This document shows, piece by piece, positions 16,545-26,214 of a DNA stretch of 64,000 nucleotides. Position numbers and translations under genes: made by a program. Position 1 is the first letter of the stretch, and every line of letters starts with the position of its first letter. The stretch is from Microbacterium terregens (lineage in GTDB: Bacteria; Pseudomonadota; Alphaproteobacteria; Sphingomonadales; Sphingomonadaceae). The notes beneath the pieces are model-generated. The model was not told where the DNA came from. It saw nothing but the letters and a program-made list of their open reading frames with translations, and searched no databases. The stretch is from NCBI RefSeq assembly GCF_027922045.1, contig NZ_BSEX01000003.1, positions 187,850 to 251,849 of the forward strand, given 5' to 3'.

Positions 16545-17773
16545 GCGCGACACCCGAGCCCTTTGCGCGGCGCACCGCGATCGTGCTGGTGGTGGTCGGC
16601 ACGCTGCTGGCGCTGGCGGCGATCCTGCTCAACGGCTTTTCCGACGTGCTGTCGCGCCAGCTGGGCTCGCTTCCGGCGGCCGACGAGAAGCATGGCGCCG
16701 GCTATTATGCCCTTCGCCAGCTGGTCGACCGCACCGGCGGTGGCGGATCGCTGGTGGCCGATCCGGACGATCTGGCCGCGATGCCCGAATTGGCGGTGCT
16801 GACGCCGGCGATCGACACCCAGCCCGAGCAGGTGGCCAGGCTGGTGCAGGCGCGCGAGGCACATGCGGCCGCGGCGGAGGAGGAAGACGCAGAGGAGAGC
16901 GGCGACTTTCCGACGCTGATCGTGCTGCCCAAGTGGCACGTGTCGGCGCTGCCGTTACAGCCCAATCGGGTGCAGCGCGTGGGGCTGCTGAGTTCCGAGA
17001 AGGTCGCAGCGCTGGTGCCCGCCAAGGCTGTCGACACCACCTATGGCGCGACGCAGGAGATGCGCAGCGCCCCGGGCTGGAAGCTCCGCCCCTTCCTGGC
17101 GCCCCGGTATCTTAGCGCCGTAACAGGCAAGACACTGGTCCCGGTCCTGCGGGACCAGGACGGGGCGGCAGTGCTGGCGCGAATCGGGCGGACGAACACC
17201 TATGTGCTCTCCGACCCGGACCTCCTCAACAATGCCGCGCTCAAGCACCCGCAGAATGCGCAGGCGGCGATCGCGCTGCTCGCGGCCCTCGACCCGAAAT
17301 ATCCGGGTGCGGCCGTGTTCGACGCGTCGCTGCATTATGGCCCAGGCGACCGCAACCTGGTGAAGCTGCTGTTCACGCCGCCGTTCCTGGCGGCGACCCT
17401 GGCGATGATCGCCGCCGCCGTGCTGGCGGGACTTGCGACCGCGGTGCGGTTCGGGCCGGTGCTGCGCGAGCGGCGGGCGGTGGCGCTTGGGAAAGCGGCG
17501 CTGATCGACAACATCGCCGCCCTCACCCGCTTGTCCGGCAGAACGCTCTCGGCCGGGGGGCGCTACGCCGACATCGCGCGCGAGGGGCTGGTTCGCACCA
17601 TGGACCTGCCGCGCGACCTGGACGAGGCCGGCGTGCTGGAGCGCCTCGACCGGCTGGGCGACCGCCCCGCCCCCTATTCGCAGATCGACCATCGCCTGCG
17701 CACCGCCCGCACAGAAGCGGAGCTGGTGGCGGCGGCCCGACAACTCCACGCATGGAAGGACGCATTGGCATGA
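16541..17773 (+). CDS. DUF4350-domain membrane protein
   Basis: The 410-residue protein has an N-terminal helix (about 12-31), a periplasmic DUF4350-like domain ([13 protein letters not shown], then [10 protein letters not shown] and the conserved [20 protein letters not shown] in part), a second helix near 288-308, and a cytoplasmic tail that includes [14 protein letters not shown]. The family occurs between DUF4129 and MoxR genes. Overlaps at both ends (ATGA) show tight coupling. No catalytic motif is visible. Confidence 0.75.
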   Translation: MSATPEPFARRTAIVLVVVGTLLALAAILLNGFSDVLSRQLGSLPAADEKHGAGYYALRQLVDRTGGGGSLVADPDDLAAMPELAVLTPAIDTQPEQVARLVQAREAHAAAAEEEDAEESGDFPTLIVLPKWHVSALPLQPNRVQRVGLLSSEKVAALVPAKAVDTTYGATQEMRSAPGWKLRPFLAPRYLSAVTGKTLVPVLRDQDGAAVLARIGRTNTYVLSDPDLLNNAALKHPQNAQAAIALLAALDPKYPGAAVFDASLHYGPGDRNLVKLLFTPPFLAATLAMIAAAVLAGLATAVRFGPVLRERRAVALGKAALIDNIAALTRLSGRTLSAGGRYADIAREGLVRTMDLPRDLDEAGVLERLDRLGDRPAPYSQIDHRLRTARTEAELVAAARQLHAWKDALA

Positions 17774-18726
17774 CGCTCGAAGAGGTCCGGTCGCTCGGAC
17801 AGGCGATCGACCGCGAGATCGCAAAGGCCGTGGTGGACCAGGGACCGGTGGTGCGCTTCCTGGCGATCGCGCTGTTTTCCGCCGGCCATGTGCTGCTGGA
17901 GGGGCCGCCGGGCACCGCCAAGACGCTGCTGGCACAGAGCTTCGCCCGTTCGCTGAGCCTGGACTTCGGGCGCATCCAGTTCACGCCCGACCTGATGCCC
18001 GGCGACATCATCGGCGCGAACCTGTTCAACTTCCAGACGTCCAGCTTCGCGCTCACCCGCGGCCCGGTGTTCTGCGAGCTGCTGCTGGCCGACGAAATCA
18101 ACCGCACCCCGCCCAAGACGCAAGCGGCGCTCTTGGAGGCGATGCAGGAGCGCGCGATCACCACCGACGGCCGTACCGAGCGGCTGTCGGATCGCTTCAC
18201 CGTGGTCGCGACCCAGAACCCGATCGAGCAGCAGGGCGTCTATCCGCTGCCCGAGGCGCAGCTCGACCGCTTCTTGTTCAAGCTGTCGATCGGCTGGCCG
18301 TCCGAGGAATCGGAGCGCGCGATCGTCGCGCAGTACGGCAACCGCACCGGTACGCCGCGGCCCGAGGACTCGGGCGTGCAGCCGGTCGCGGGTGCCGCGG
18401 AGATTGCAGCCGCCATTGCTGCGGTGTCGGAGGTACGACTGGTCGATCCGGTGATCGACTATATCGTGCGGCTGGTGCGGGCGACCCGCGAGCATCCCGA
18501 TATCGCGAGCGGCGCCTCCCCGCGCGCCGCATCGGCCATGGCCGCGGCAGCGCGGGCCGCAGCGGCGCTGGAGGGGCGTGACTATGTCATCCCCGACGAC
18601 GTGAAGCTGCTCGCTCCGGCGCTGCTGCGCCACCGGCTGATCCTGTCGCCTGCGGCCGAGATCGACGGGCGGCGGATCGACGATGTCGTCACCGGGCTGA
18701 TCGACGCGACCGAGGCGCCGCGTTGA
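17770..18726 (+). CDS. moxR: MoxR-family AAA+ ATPase
   Basis: MoxR ATPases are cytoplasmic chaperone-like AAA+ proteins that work with DUF58/VWA partners. The 318-residue product shows Walker A GPPGTAKT (45-52), the MoxR signature [12 protein letters not shown], Walker [10 protein letters not shown] followed by [15 protein letters not shown], sensor 1 [20 protein letters not shown] in shorter form (ATQNPIE), and a C-terminal lid domain. The ATG at 17770 overlaps the previous stop; an earlier in-frame ATG is less likely. The next start (TTG 18723) overlaps its stop. Confidence 0.93.
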   Translation: MTLEEVRSLGQAIDREIAKAVVDQGPVVRFLAIALFSAGHVLLEGPPGTAKTLLAQSFARSLSLDFGRIQFTPDLMPGDIIGANLFNFQTSSFALTRGPVFCELLLADEINRTPPKTQAALLEAMQERAITTDGRTERLSDRFTVVATQNPIEQQGVYPLPEAQLDRFLFKLSIGWPSEESERAIVAQYGNRTGTPRPEDSGVQPVAGAAEIAAAIAAVSEVRLVDPVIDYIVRLVRATREHPDIASGASPRAASAMAAAARAAAALEGRDYVIPDDVKLLAPALLRHRLILSPAAEIDGRRIDDVVTGLIDATEAPR

Positions 18727-19994
18727 TCTATCCCACCCAGCGCGCGGTGTGGCTGGTGGCCGCGGCGGCGCCGGTGGCGCTCGCCGTCGGCATCGTCGCG
18801 CCGGGCGCCTGGGTGGCAGCACTCGGCTGGGTGGCGCTGATGCTGGTGCTGGTGGTGGTCGACGCGCTGCTGGCGCCACGGCTCGGCAGCGCCCGGCTGT
18901 CGATCGCGACCCCGGCGGCAATTCACGTCGGCGAGACGTTCGACCTCGCACCGCGACTGGAGCAGGACACGCGCGTGTTGCCTGCTGCCTTTGCCGCCGA
19001 AATTGCGGGACCGCTGGAGCGCGAGGGGTCACGCACCAGCACCCGCTTCCGGGCCGTCCGGCGCGGGCGCGCAGTCGTGGAAGCGCTATGGGCGCGCCAT
19101 GCCGGGCCGATGGGGCTCGCCTGGCGACAGACGCGCCGGCCGGGCGGCCAGGCGATCGCCGTCATGCCCGACATCCGCCCGGTCCGCGACGAGGGGATGC
19201 GCCAGTATCTCAACAGCCAGCATACCGGCCTGCGCATGCGGCGCGACAGCGGCGAGGGGCAGGAATTCCAGGTACTCACCGACTTCCAGCCCGGCATGGA
19301 ACGGCGCACCATTGACTGGAAGGCGTCGGCCAAGCACGCGTCGCTGCTTGCCCGCGAGTACCAGACGGAGCGCGACAATGCGGTGGTGTTCGCGGTCGAT
19401 GCGGGGCGCGCGATGAGCGACCCGGTCGGCGGCGTGCCGCGGGTCGACCGCGCCGTCTCGGCAGCGCTGCTCGCGGCATTCGTGGCGCTGAAGTCGGGCG
19501 ACCGGGTGCGGCTCTATTCCTTTGCCGCTCGGCCGCAGGTGGATTCGGGCACGCTGTCGGGCACGCGCGGCTTTGCGCGGCTGCACCACGCCGCGGCCGA
19601 CATCGACTATGGCACCGACGAGAGCAACTACACGTTGTCGCTGGTGACGCTGGACTCGCGACTGGAGCGGCGTTCGCTGGTGGTGCTGTTCACGGAGTTC
19701 ACCGACCCCACCAGCGCGGAACTGATGCTTGCCGCCGCCCAGCGCATGTTGAAGCGCCACCGGCTGCTGTTCGTGCTGTTCCGCGACGAAGAGCTGGAGG
19801 GAATCCAGGATGCCGAGCCGAAGGATGCCGACGATGTGGTGCGCGCGACCGTCGCCCATGCGCTGCTGCGCGAGCGGCGGATCGTGATCGAACGGCTGCG
19901 GCGGATGGGCGTGGACGTGATCGAGGCGCCGGCCGAGGCGATGGCGCTCCGGCTGGTCGAGCGCTATCTCCGCCACCGGGAGCGGGTGGCATGA
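18723..19994 (+). CDS. DUF58 domain protein (MoxR partner)
   Basis: The 423-residue protein has two N-terminal membrane helices (about 7-45), a beta-rich stretch, and the DUF58 domain with its signature [22 protein letters not shown] in part ([17 protein letters not shown]) leading into a von Willebrand A-like fold ([11 protein letters not shown] as MIDAS-like start). The start is TTG at 18723, overlapping the moxR stop (TTGA). It ends overlapping the SpoIIM-like gene. The assembly role is inferred from the conserved MoxR-DUF58 pairing. Confidence 0.9.
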   Translation: MIYPTQRAVWLVAAAAPVALAVGIVAPGAWVAALGWVALMLVLVVVDALLAPRLGSARLSIATPAAIHVGETFDLAPRLEQDTRVLPAAFAAEIAGPLEREGSRTSTRFRAVRRGRAVVEALWARHAGPMGLAWRQTRRPGGQAIAVMPDIRPVRDEGMRQYLNSQHTGLRMRRDSGEGQEFQVLTDFQPGMERRTIDWKASAKHASLLAREYQTERDNAVVFAVDAGRAMSDPVGGVPRVDRAVSAALLAAFVALKSGDRVRLYSFAARPQVDSGTLSGTRGFARLHHAAADIDYGTDESNYTLSLVTLDSRLERRSLVVLFTEFTDPTSAELMLAAAQRMLKRHRLLFVLFRDEELEGIQDAEPKDADDVVRATVAHALLRERRIVIERLRRMGVDVIEAPAEAMALRLVERYLRHRERVA

Positions 19995-20986
19995 ACGCGC
20001 CACTGTTCGCCAGCCGCCACTTCCGTGCCGAGCGCGAGGCTGACTGGGCGCGGCTGGAGGCGCTGCTCGACGTCGTCGAGAGCAAGAGCCCCCGGCGCCT
20101 TTCCGAAGAGGACTTGTTCGAGCTGCCGCGGCTGTACCGCGCGACCTTGTCGGCGCTGTCGGTGGCGCGCGAGACGTCGCTGGATGCGTCGCTGGTCGAC
20201 TATCTCGAGCGGCTGTCGACCCGCGCCTATTTCGTGCTCTACGGCTGCCGCGCGCCGTGGGGGCGGCAGATCGTCGATTTCTTTGCGCGCGGGCTGCCGC
20301 AGGCGGTGCGCACGCTGTGGCCCGAGATCCTGGTGGCGACGCTGCTCACCATTTTGAGCGCTGTTACCGCTTACGCCTTGATCCGCGCCGAACCCGCGTG
20401 GTTCGGCGCGATCATGCCATCCGAGATGGCGAGCGGCCGCGACATGAGCGCCTCCACCGAGTTCCTGCGCAAGTCGCTCTACGACAAGCCGGAGGATGGC
20501 GGGCTGGAGGTGTTCGCGGCCTTTCTGTTCACCCACAACGCGCAGGTCTCGTTCCTGTGCTTTGCGCTGGGCTTTGCGCTCGGCATTCCGACGCTGATCC
20601 TGCTGGTGCAGAACGGCGCGATGCTGGGCGCGATCTTCGCGGTCTATACGCCGCATGGCCTCGCGCCCGGGCTGTTCGGCTGGCTGATGATTCATGGATC
20701 GACCGAGCTGAGCGCCATCGTCCTGGCGGCCGCCGCAGGGCTGCGGATCGGCCACACCATCGCCTTTCCGGGCGAACGCGGACGCGTCGCTGCCGCAGGG
20801 GCGGCCGGCCGGACCGCCGCCACCGTGATGCTGGGCGTCATCCTGATGCTGCTGGTGGCCGGCCTGCTGGAGGGGTTCGCGCGCCAGCTGGTGACCAGCG
20901 ACAGCGCACGCTACGCCATCGCCGGTGCGATGTTCGCCCTGTGGGTCGGCTATTTCAGCCTCGTCGGGCGCCGTCGCCGTGGCTAG
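19991..20986 (+). CDS. Stage II sporulation protein M-like membrane protein
   Basis: The 331-residue protein has an N-terminal cytoplasmic helical part (about 1-100, with YRATLSALSVARE) and a polytopic SpoIIM domain (about 105-325). The family landmark is visible: FLFTHNAQVSFLCFALGFA in part (HNAQVSFLCFALG), GIPTLILLVQNGAMLGA, HGSTELSAI. In non-sporulating bacteria SpoIIM-like proteins accompany RDD and DUF58 genes. It overlaps DUF58 (ATGA) and the RDD gene by 8 bp. Confidence 0.87.
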   Translation: MNAPLFASRHFRAEREADWARLEALLDVVESKSPRRLSEEDLFELPRLYRATLSALSVARETSLDASLVDYLERLSTRAYFVLYGCRAPWGRQIVDFFARGLPQAVRTLWPEILVATLLTILSAVTAYALIRAEPAWFGAIMPSEMASGRDMSASTEFLRKSLYDKPEDGGLEVFAAFLFTHNAQVSFLCFALGFALGIPTLILLVQNGAMLGAIFAVYTPHGLAPGLFGWLMIHGSTELSAIVLAAAAGLRIGHTIAFPGERGRVAAAGAAGRTAATVMLGVILMLLVAGLLEGFARQLVTSDSARYAIAGAMFALWVGYFSLVGRRRRG

Positions 20987-21860
20987 GCGCCCGCGCAAGC
21001 CGCGCCCGCCGCTGTCGCTCGACCGTGCGCTGGTGACGCCCGAGGGGGTGACCCTTCACGTGCGGCTGGGAAGCGGTGGCGCCCGCGCGGGCGCGCTGGT
21101 GCTGGACCTGCTGGTCATGCTGGCGATCCTGGTCGGCTTCACCCTGCTGGTGGTGCTGCTCGCCCAAGCGGGAGGAACCGCGACCGGCCCGCTGCTGATG
21201 GTCGTGTGGCTGCTCGGCTTCTTCCTGCTGCGCAACTTCTACTTCGTGGCGTTCGAGGCGGGCGGGCGCGCGGCGACGCCGGGCAAGCGGATGCAGAAGC
21301 TGCGGGTGGTGGCGCGGGACGGGGGGCGGCTGACCCCGACGGCCGTGCTGGCGCGCAACCTGATGCGCGAGGTCGAGCTGTTCCTGCCGCTGAGCTTCCT
21401 CCCCTTTGCCTTTGCGGAAGGGACGATCGACGGTTGGGTCGGCTTCCTGGCGCTCGGCTGGGCGTGCCTGTTTCTGTTCTTCCTCCTGTTCAACCGCGAC
21501 CGGATGCGCGCAGGCGACCTGGTGGCGGGCACCTGGGTGGTGGAGAACGAGCGCGGGCAGATCGGCGCGGAGCTGCTCGATCCCGCCGCGCTGGAGGGCG
21601 ATCGCTATCGCTTCGCGCCGCACGAACTCGCCGCCTATGGCGCATTCGAGTTGCACAAGCTTGAGGACGTGCTGCGCCGGAACGACCGGCACGACCAGTT
21701 CATGGTGGCGCGCACCATCCGCATCAAGCTCGGCCGCAACCCCGACGAGGGCTATGACCGCGAGTTCCTGGAGGCCTATTACGCAGCGCTGCGGCTGGAG
21801 CTCGAACGCAAGCTCCTGTTCGGCAAGCGCAAGAAGGACAAGCACGACCAGCAGGGTTGA
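20979..21860 (+). CDS. RDD-family membrane protein
   Basis: This is a 293-residue RDD protein: basic N-terminus, helices near 35-60 and 65-90, the conserved Arg/Asp region (ARAGALVLDLLVML, TPGKRMQKLRVVARDG), a further helix pair, and NRDRMRAGDLVAGTWVV. A cytoplasmic C-terminal extension of about 100 residues ends in a Lys-rich tail. I use the GTG at 20979 (VARRPRKPRP), since upstream codons lie deep inside the spoIIM-like gene. It is the last gene of the overlapping operon. Confidence 0.82.
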   Translation: MARRPRKPRPPLSLDRALVTPEGVTLHVRLGSGGARAGALVLDLLVMLAILVGFTLLVVLLAQAGGTATGPLLMVVWLLGFFLLRNFYFVAFEAGGRAATPGKRMQKLRVVARDGGRLTPTAVLARNLMREVELFLPLSFLPFAFAEGTIDGWVGFLALGWACLFLFFLLFNRDRMRAGDLVAGTWVVENERGQIGAELLDPAALEGDRYRFAPHELAAYGAFELHKLEDVLRRNDRHDQFMVARTIRIKLGRNPDEGYDREFLEAYYAALRLELERKLLFGKRKKDKHDQQG

Positions 21861-21875
21861 GGAGGAGGCAGTCCG

Positions 21876-22430
21876 ATGGAAGGCACTCAGGGGAACGCAG
21901 AGATCGAGACCGAGCGCCTGACCCTTGCCCGCCCGACGCTCGCGGACCTGGACGACAGCCATGCGATGCTGAGCGATGCGGGCGTGATGGCCTTCATCGG
22001 GGGGCAGCCGATCCGCCGCGAGGATGCGTGGAACAAGCTGCTGCGCAACATCGGCCACTGGACGGCCTTTGGCTACGGCATCTTCACCGTCCGCGAGAAG
22101 GACGGCGGACGCTTCCTGGGCGAAGTGGGAATCGCCCATTTCGCGCGCGGGTTCGGCGCCGCCTTCGATCCCTTTCCGGAAGCCGCATGGATCCTGGCGG
22201 CGCAAGGCCATGGCAGGGGCTATGCCACGGAAGCCGTGCAGGCAGCGCATGCGTGGATGGCCGAGGTGCATGGCGCCGAACGCACGGTGTGCCTCATCCA
22301 CCCCGACAATTTGCCATCGCGGCGGGTGGCGGAGAAGCTCGGCTACCGGCGCTTCGGCGAGGTCCACTATCGTGACGCGCCGGGCATTCTGTTCGAACGG
22401 GGCGGGCTCGGCGCTGAGGTGACACCGTAG
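21876..22430 (+). CDS. GNAT-family N-acetyltransferase (RimJ/RimL type)
   Basis: The 184-residue protein begins ETERLTLARPTLADLDD, the typical start of RimJ/RimL-type acetyltransferases, and has the acetyl-CoA binding stretch WILAAQGHGRGYATEAVQAA in shorter form (GHGRGYATEA, about 112-121) and CLIHPDNLPSRRVAEKLGYR in part (DNLPSRRVAEKLGY). A strong ribosome site (GGAGG) lies 15 bp after the RDD stop, so it may be cotranscribed. Substrate unknown. Confidence 0.88.
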   Translation: MEGTQGNAEIETERLTLARPTLADLDDSHAMLSDAGVMAFIGGQPIRREDAWNKLLRNIGHWTAFGYGIFTVREKDGGRFLGEVGIAHFARGFGAAFDPFPEAAWILAAQGHGRGYATEAVQAAHAWMAEVHGAERTVCLIHPDNLPSRRVAEKLGYRRFGEVHYRDAPGILFERGGLGAEVTP

Positions 22431-22441
22431 CAAGAGCTTAT

Positions 22442-22542
22442 CCGTACCCCGGCGAAGGCCGGGGTCCAGTTGCGGTGCAATCGCGATGTGCCACGCGCCT
22501 CAACCGTCCCCCATCTGGGCCCCGGCCTTCGCCGGGGTACGG
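22442..22542. repeat. Palindromic intergenic repeat, CCCCGGC-GCCGGGG family, copy 1
   Basis: Arms at 22442-22469 (core TACCCCGGCGAAGGCCGGGG) and 22515-22542 (core CCCCGGCCTTCGCCGGGGTA) are near-perfect inverted copies, 45 bp apart. Each arm is itself a hairpin. It sits between the GNAT gene and dinB. A second copy with the same arms is at 32828-33020. Confidence 0.8.
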
Positions 22543-22599
22543 GCTCACCGCGGCTTTGATGCCGGCACCATGATAGCGAAGAGCCACCAAGGTTGGCGG

Positions 22600-22632
22600 G
22601 TGACATCGGGGACGTTTGTTCCTATCCTGTTC
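22600..22632 (+). promoter_or_regulatory. dinB promoter with LexA (SOS) box
   Basis: A direct repeat GTTC-N7-GTTC (22618-22621 and 22629-22632) matches the alphaproteobacterial LexA operator. It overlaps a promoter-like pair: -35 GTGACA (22600-22605), 17 bp, -10 TATCCT (22623-22628). The ATG of dinB is at 22640, so the mRNA leader would be very short. LexA bound here would block RNA polymerase directly. Confidence 0.85.
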
Positions 22633-22639
22633 GCGTGCC

Positions 22640-23719
22640 ATGACCCGCAAGATCATCCATGTCGACATGGACGCCTTTTTCGCGTCGGTGGAGCAGCGCG
22701 ACGCGCCGGAGCTGCGCGGGCGGCCCGTGGCGGTGGGCGGCTCGAGCGGGCGCGGGGTGGTCGCGGCGGCGAGCTACGAGGCGCGGCGCTTCGGGGTACG
22801 CTCGGCGATGCCCTCGGCGCGGGCGATCCGGCAGTGCCCGGAACTGGTGTTCGTGCGGCCGCGCTTCGACGTCTATCGCGCAGTGTCGCAGCAGATCCGC
22901 GCGATCTTTCACAGCTATACGCCGCTGGTCGAGCCGCTGTCGCTGGACGAGGCCTATCTGGACGTGACCGAAAACCTCGCGGGGCTGCCGTCCGCGACCG
23001 AGACGGCGCTGGAGATCCGGCGGCGCATCCGCGAGGAAACCGGCCTCACCGCGTCGGCCGGCATCTCCTACAACAAATTCCTGGCGAAGCTCGCCTCCGA
23101 CGCCAACAAGCCCGACGGGCAGTGCGTCATCCCGCCGGGTGCGGGCGAGGCGTTCGTCGCCAAGCTGGAGGTGGGGCGTTTCCACGGCATCGGCCCGCGT
23201 ACGGCCGAGAAGATGGCCGGGCTCGGCATCCACACCGGCGCCGACCTGCGCGCAAAGGAGCTGCCATGGCTGCGCGCGCACTTCGGCAAGTCGGGCGAAT
23301 GGTATTACCGCGTCGCCCGCGGCGAGGACCACCGCGCCGTTACGCCGGACCGGGTGCGCAAGTCGTCGGGGTCGGAAACCACCTACGCCATCAACCTCGT
23401 CACGCCCGAGGCGGTGGAGGACGGCATCCGCGCAATGGCCGACGATGTCTGGGAATGGTGCGAACGCACGCGCAGTTCCGGCCGCACCGTGACGACCAAG
23501 ATCCGCTTCGCCGACTTCCGCACCCTGACGCGCAGCCGCAGCCTGGCCGAGCCGGTCGGCGACCGGGAAACGCTGCACGCGATCGCGGTGGAGCTGGTGC
23601 GCGGGCTCTATCCGCTGCCGATGGGGGTGCGGCTGCTGGGCGTCACCCTCTCCAACCTCGGCCCCCTGCCCGATCCGGCGACACCCGGCGTGCAGATGGC
23701 GTTGGACTTGGCGCGATGA
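22640..23719 (+). CDS. dinB: DNA polymerase IV (DinB, Y-family)
   Basis: This is an error-prone lesion-bypass polymerase acting in the cytoplasm. The 359-residue protein shows the Y-family palm motifs HVDMDAFFASVEQ (catalytic Asp9) and PLSLDEAYLDV (Asp-Glu near 103), the helix-hairpin-helix thumb GRFHGIGPRTAEKMAGLGI in part (GIGPRTAEKM), and a little-finger domain from about 235. The last residues QMALDLAR resemble a beta-clamp binding peptide. The ATG at 22640 lies just after the SOS box; the next gene overlaps its stop by 4 bp. Confidence 0.96.
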   Translation: MTRKIIHVDMDAFFASVEQRDAPELRGRPVAVGGSSGRGVVAAASYEARRFGVRSAMPSARAIRQCPELVFVRPRFDVYRAVSQQIRAIFHSYTPLVEPLSLDEAYLDVTENLAGLPSATETALEIRRRIREETGLTASAGISYNKFLAKLASDANKPDGQCVIPPGAGEAFVAKLEVGRFHGIGPRTAEKMAGLGIHTGADLRAKELPWLRAHFGKSGEWYYRVARGEDHRAVTPDRVRKSSGSETTYAINLVTPEAVEDGIRAMADDVWEWCERTRSSGRTVTTKIRFADFRTLTRSRSLAEPVGDRETLHAIAVELVRGLYPLPMGVRLLGVTLSNLGPLPDPATPGVQMALDLAR

Positions 23720-24915
23720 CGGCGCGGACGATCGCGGTAGCGGGCTGCGGCCCAGCCGGCTTGGCAGCCGCGCTGCTGCTCGCGCGGGACGGCCACCATG
23801 TCACCCTGTTCGAGCGGTTCGCGACGCCGCAGCCGATCGGGTCGGGGCTGATGCTGCAGCCGACCGGGCTTGCCGTGATGCGGGAGCTTGGACTGACGCA
23901 GGAAGTGCTGGCGCGGGGCGCGCGCGTCGATCGCCTGCTCGGGTGCACTGCGGAAGGCAGCGTCGTGCTGGACGTCGCCTATCGGGCGCTCAGGGGCGAG
24001 CGCTTCGGGCTCGGCATCCACCGGGCGAGCCTGTTCGGCGTGTTGTTCGATGCTGCGATCGCAGCCGGTATCCCGATCGAGACGGGTCAGACGGTGATCG
24101 GCAGCGAGCCGGCCAGCGACGGCGGTCGCCGCCTGCTCTTCGAAGGCGGCACCCGCAGCGTGCGGTTCGACCTAGTGGTCGACGCGCTGGGCAGCCGCAC
24201 GCCGCTGGCACCGCCCACGGGCCGCGAACTCGCCTATGGCGCGCTGTGGACGAGCCTCGCCTGGCCCGAAGAGAGCGCGCTGTCGCCGAGTACGCTGGAG
24301 CAGCGCTATCACCGGGCGAGCCAAATGGTCGGCGTGCTGCCGACGGGCAAGCGCGCCGGTGGCGGTGGCGCCGAAGCCTCGCTGTTCTGGTCGCTGCGGC
24401 TCGACCGGCTGGAAGCGTGGCGGGCGGCCGGACTGGCGGCGTGGAAGGCGGAGGTGCGGGCGCTGTGGCCGGGAACCGAGCCGCTGCTCGCCCGGATCGA
24501 CCATCCCGACCAGCTCGCCGTGGCGCGTTATGCGCATCGCACGCTTTTGAAGCCGGCGGCCACGGGCCTGATCCACATCGGCGACGCCTGGCACTCGGCG
24601 AGCCCGCAGTTGGGCCAGGGGGCGAACATTGCGCTCCTCGATGCCTTTGCGCTGCGGCAGGGGCTGCGCGGTGCCGCGACGATGGAGGCAGGGTTGGCGC
24701 GCACGGTGTCGCTGCGACGGCGGCACGTCGCGCTGTACCAGGCGCTGACGGCGCTGCTGACGCCGGTCTATCAGTCCGACAGCCGGGTGATCCCCGCATT
24801 GCGCGACCGGCTGGTGGCGCCGCTCTCTCGCCTGCCGCTGGTGGAGCGGATCCAGGCCGCGCTGGTGGCGGGACTGGTCGGCCGGCCGCTCGCGAAGCTG
24901 GCACTGCACGCGTGA
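23716..24915 (+). CDS. FAD-dependent aromatic-ring-hydroxylase-like monooxygenase
   Basis: This is a 399-residue PHBH-fold flavoprotein. The N-terminal Rossmann motif is GCGPAGLAAALLLARDGHHV in part (GxGxxG at 10-15) with Glu at the end of beta-2 (LFER). The second FAD motif is IGDAWHSASPQLGQGANIAL in part (GDAWHSASPQLGQG). The substrate is unknown; relatives hydroxylate aromatic or polyketide-type substrates. The start ATG at 23716 overlaps the dinB stop, so it lies in the SOS transcript, an unusual partner for dinB. Confidence 0.87.
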   Translation: MTARTIAVAGCGPAGLAAALLLARDGHHVTLFERFATPQPIGSGLMLQPTGLAVMRELGLTQEVLARGARVDRLLGCTAEGSVVLDVAYRALRGERFGLGIHRASLFGVLFDAAIAAGIPIETGQTVIGSEPASDGGRRLLFEGGTRSVRFDLVVDALGSRTPLAPPTGRELAYGALWTSLAWPEESALSPSTLEQRYHRASQMVGVLPTGKRAGGGGAEASLFWSLRLDRLEAWRAAGLAAWKAEVRALWPGTEPLLARIDHPDQLAVARYAHRTLLKPAATGLIHIGDAWHSASPQLGQGANIALLDAFALRQGLRGAATMEAGLARTVSLRRRHVALYQALTALLTPVYQSDSRVIPALRDRLVAPLSRLPLVERIQAALVAGLVGRPLAKLALHA

Positions 24916-24993
24916 GTCGATTTTTGCCGCGGCTGGCGGCATAGCGCTCCCAAAGCCGGGCTCTGGGTCCGGCGCAGGCTGAAAGGACAGGTA

Positions 24994-26115
24994 ATGGGGC
25001 TGCTCAACGATCTCGGCGCCAAGGGCACCGCACCGTGGCTCGACTTCGTCGACCGCAAGTTCCTGGAAGCGGGCGGGCTGGAAAAGCTCGTCGCCGAGGA
25101 CGGGCTGACCGGCGTCACCTCCAACCCCGCCATTTTCGAGAAGGCGATGGGCTATGGCGATGCCTATGACGCGACGCTGGCGGCCTATGATGCCGCTCAC
25201 CCGGGTGCGGCGACGATCGACCGCTACGAGCATCTGGCGATCCAGGACATCAAGGCCGCGGCCGAGACGCTGCGCCCGGTCTATGACCGTACCGATGCCA
25301 AGGACGGCTATGTCAGCCTGGAAGTGTCGCCGTATATCGCGGACGACACCGACGCGACCATTGCCGAGGCGCAGAAGCTGTGGGCGGCGGTCGACCGGCC
25401 GAACCTGATGATCAAGATCCCGGGCACGCCGGCGGGTGCGCCCGCGATCGCGGCGACGGTTGCAGCCGGCATCAACGTCAACGTGACGCTGCTGTTCTCG
25501 CTGGAGGCGTACCAGCGCGTCGCCGAGGCGCATGTCGCGGGTCTCGAGCAGCGCGCGGCACAGGGCCTGCCGATCGACCGGATCGCGGGCGTCGCGAGCT
25601 TCTTCGTCAGCCGCCTCGACGCGGTGATGGACAAGGCGATCGACACGCGGGTCGCCGAGGGCGATCCCGAGGCCGAAGCGCTGAAGGCGCTGCGCGGCAA
25701 GGTCGCCATCGCCAACGCCAAGGCGGCCTATGCCTGGTACCAGGACTTCATCGCGAGCGACCGTTGGCAGGCACTCGCCGCCAAGGGCGCGCAGCCGCAG
25801 CGGCTGCTGTGGGCGTCGACCGGGACCAAGGACCCAGCCTATCCGGATACGCTCTACGTCGACGCGCTGATTGGGCCAGACACGGTCAACACCATGCCGC
25901 CCAAGACCATGGACGCGTTCCGTGAGCGGGGCACCGTCGCCGACACGCTCACCGCCGACCTGGACGGCGCGCGCCACGTGCTGGCGGAGGCCGAGCGGCT
26001 GGGCCTGGACCTGAACGGCGCCACCCAGCGGCTGGTCGAAGAGGGCGTTGCCTCGTTCGTGAAGGCGTTCGACGACCTGCTGGGGGCGATCGCCAAGAAG
26101 CATCCCGGCGCCTGA
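24994..26115 (+). CDS. tal: Transaldolase
   Basis: Transaldolase of the pentose phosphate pathway moves a dihydroxyacetone unit between sugar phosphates. The 373-residue length and motifs fit the long (TalB-distant, actinobacterial/alpha) group: DGLTGVTSNPAIFEKAM near 36-52 and the Schiff-base lysine Lys141 in NLMIKIPGT. RLLWASTGTKDPAYPDT is also conserved (shown in part as WASTGTKDP). A ribosome site (AAGGACAGG) precedes the ATG at 24994. It could channel pentose carbon from arabinose, but the gene stands alone between a terminator and the monooxygenase. Confidence 0.95.
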   Translation: MGLLNDLGAKGTAPWLDFVDRKFLEAGGLEKLVAEDGLTGVTSNPAIFEKAMGYGDAYDATLAAYDAAHPGAATIDRYEHLAIQDIKAAAETLRPVYDRTDAKDGYVSLEVSPYIADDTDATIAEAQKLWAAVDRPNLMIKIPGTPAGAPAIAATVAAGINVNVTLLFSLEAYQRVAEAHVAGLEQRAAQGLPIDRIAGVASFFVSRLDAVMDKAIDTRVAEGDPEAEALKALRGKVAIANAKAAYAWYQDFIASDRWQALAAKGAQPQRLLWASTGTKDPAYPDTLYVDALIGPDTVNTMPPKTMDAFRERGTVADTLTADLDGARHVLAEAERLGLDLNGATQRLVEEGVASFVKAFDDLLGAIAKKHPGA

Positions 26116-26124
26116 AACGACAAA

Positions 26125-26153
26125 CGGGAGGTGCGGCATCCCCGCACCTCCCG
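26125..26153. terminator. Hairpin between tal and the permease
   Basis: Perfect 12-bp arms CGGGAGGTGCGG (26125-26136) and CCGCACCTCCCG (26142-26153) with a 5-nt loop, placed 10 bp after the tal stop and before the convergent permease end. It probably works in both directions; no U-tract. Confidence 0.75.
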
Positions 26154-26214
26154 CACTATCCCGGCGCGAATGCCGGGCGAAGACCTGGGCGCGGCGCGGG
26201 TGCACCGCGCAGGT

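Noticed and set aside
22442..22542. CRISPR-like repeat
   Set aside because: Only one inverted pair, not direct repeats with spacers; no cas genes anywhere in the window.
24172..26205. 677-codon open frame on - opposite the monooxygenase and tal
   Set aside because: Arg/Gln-rich composition without domains; the plus strand carries full transaldolase and flavoprotein motifs.
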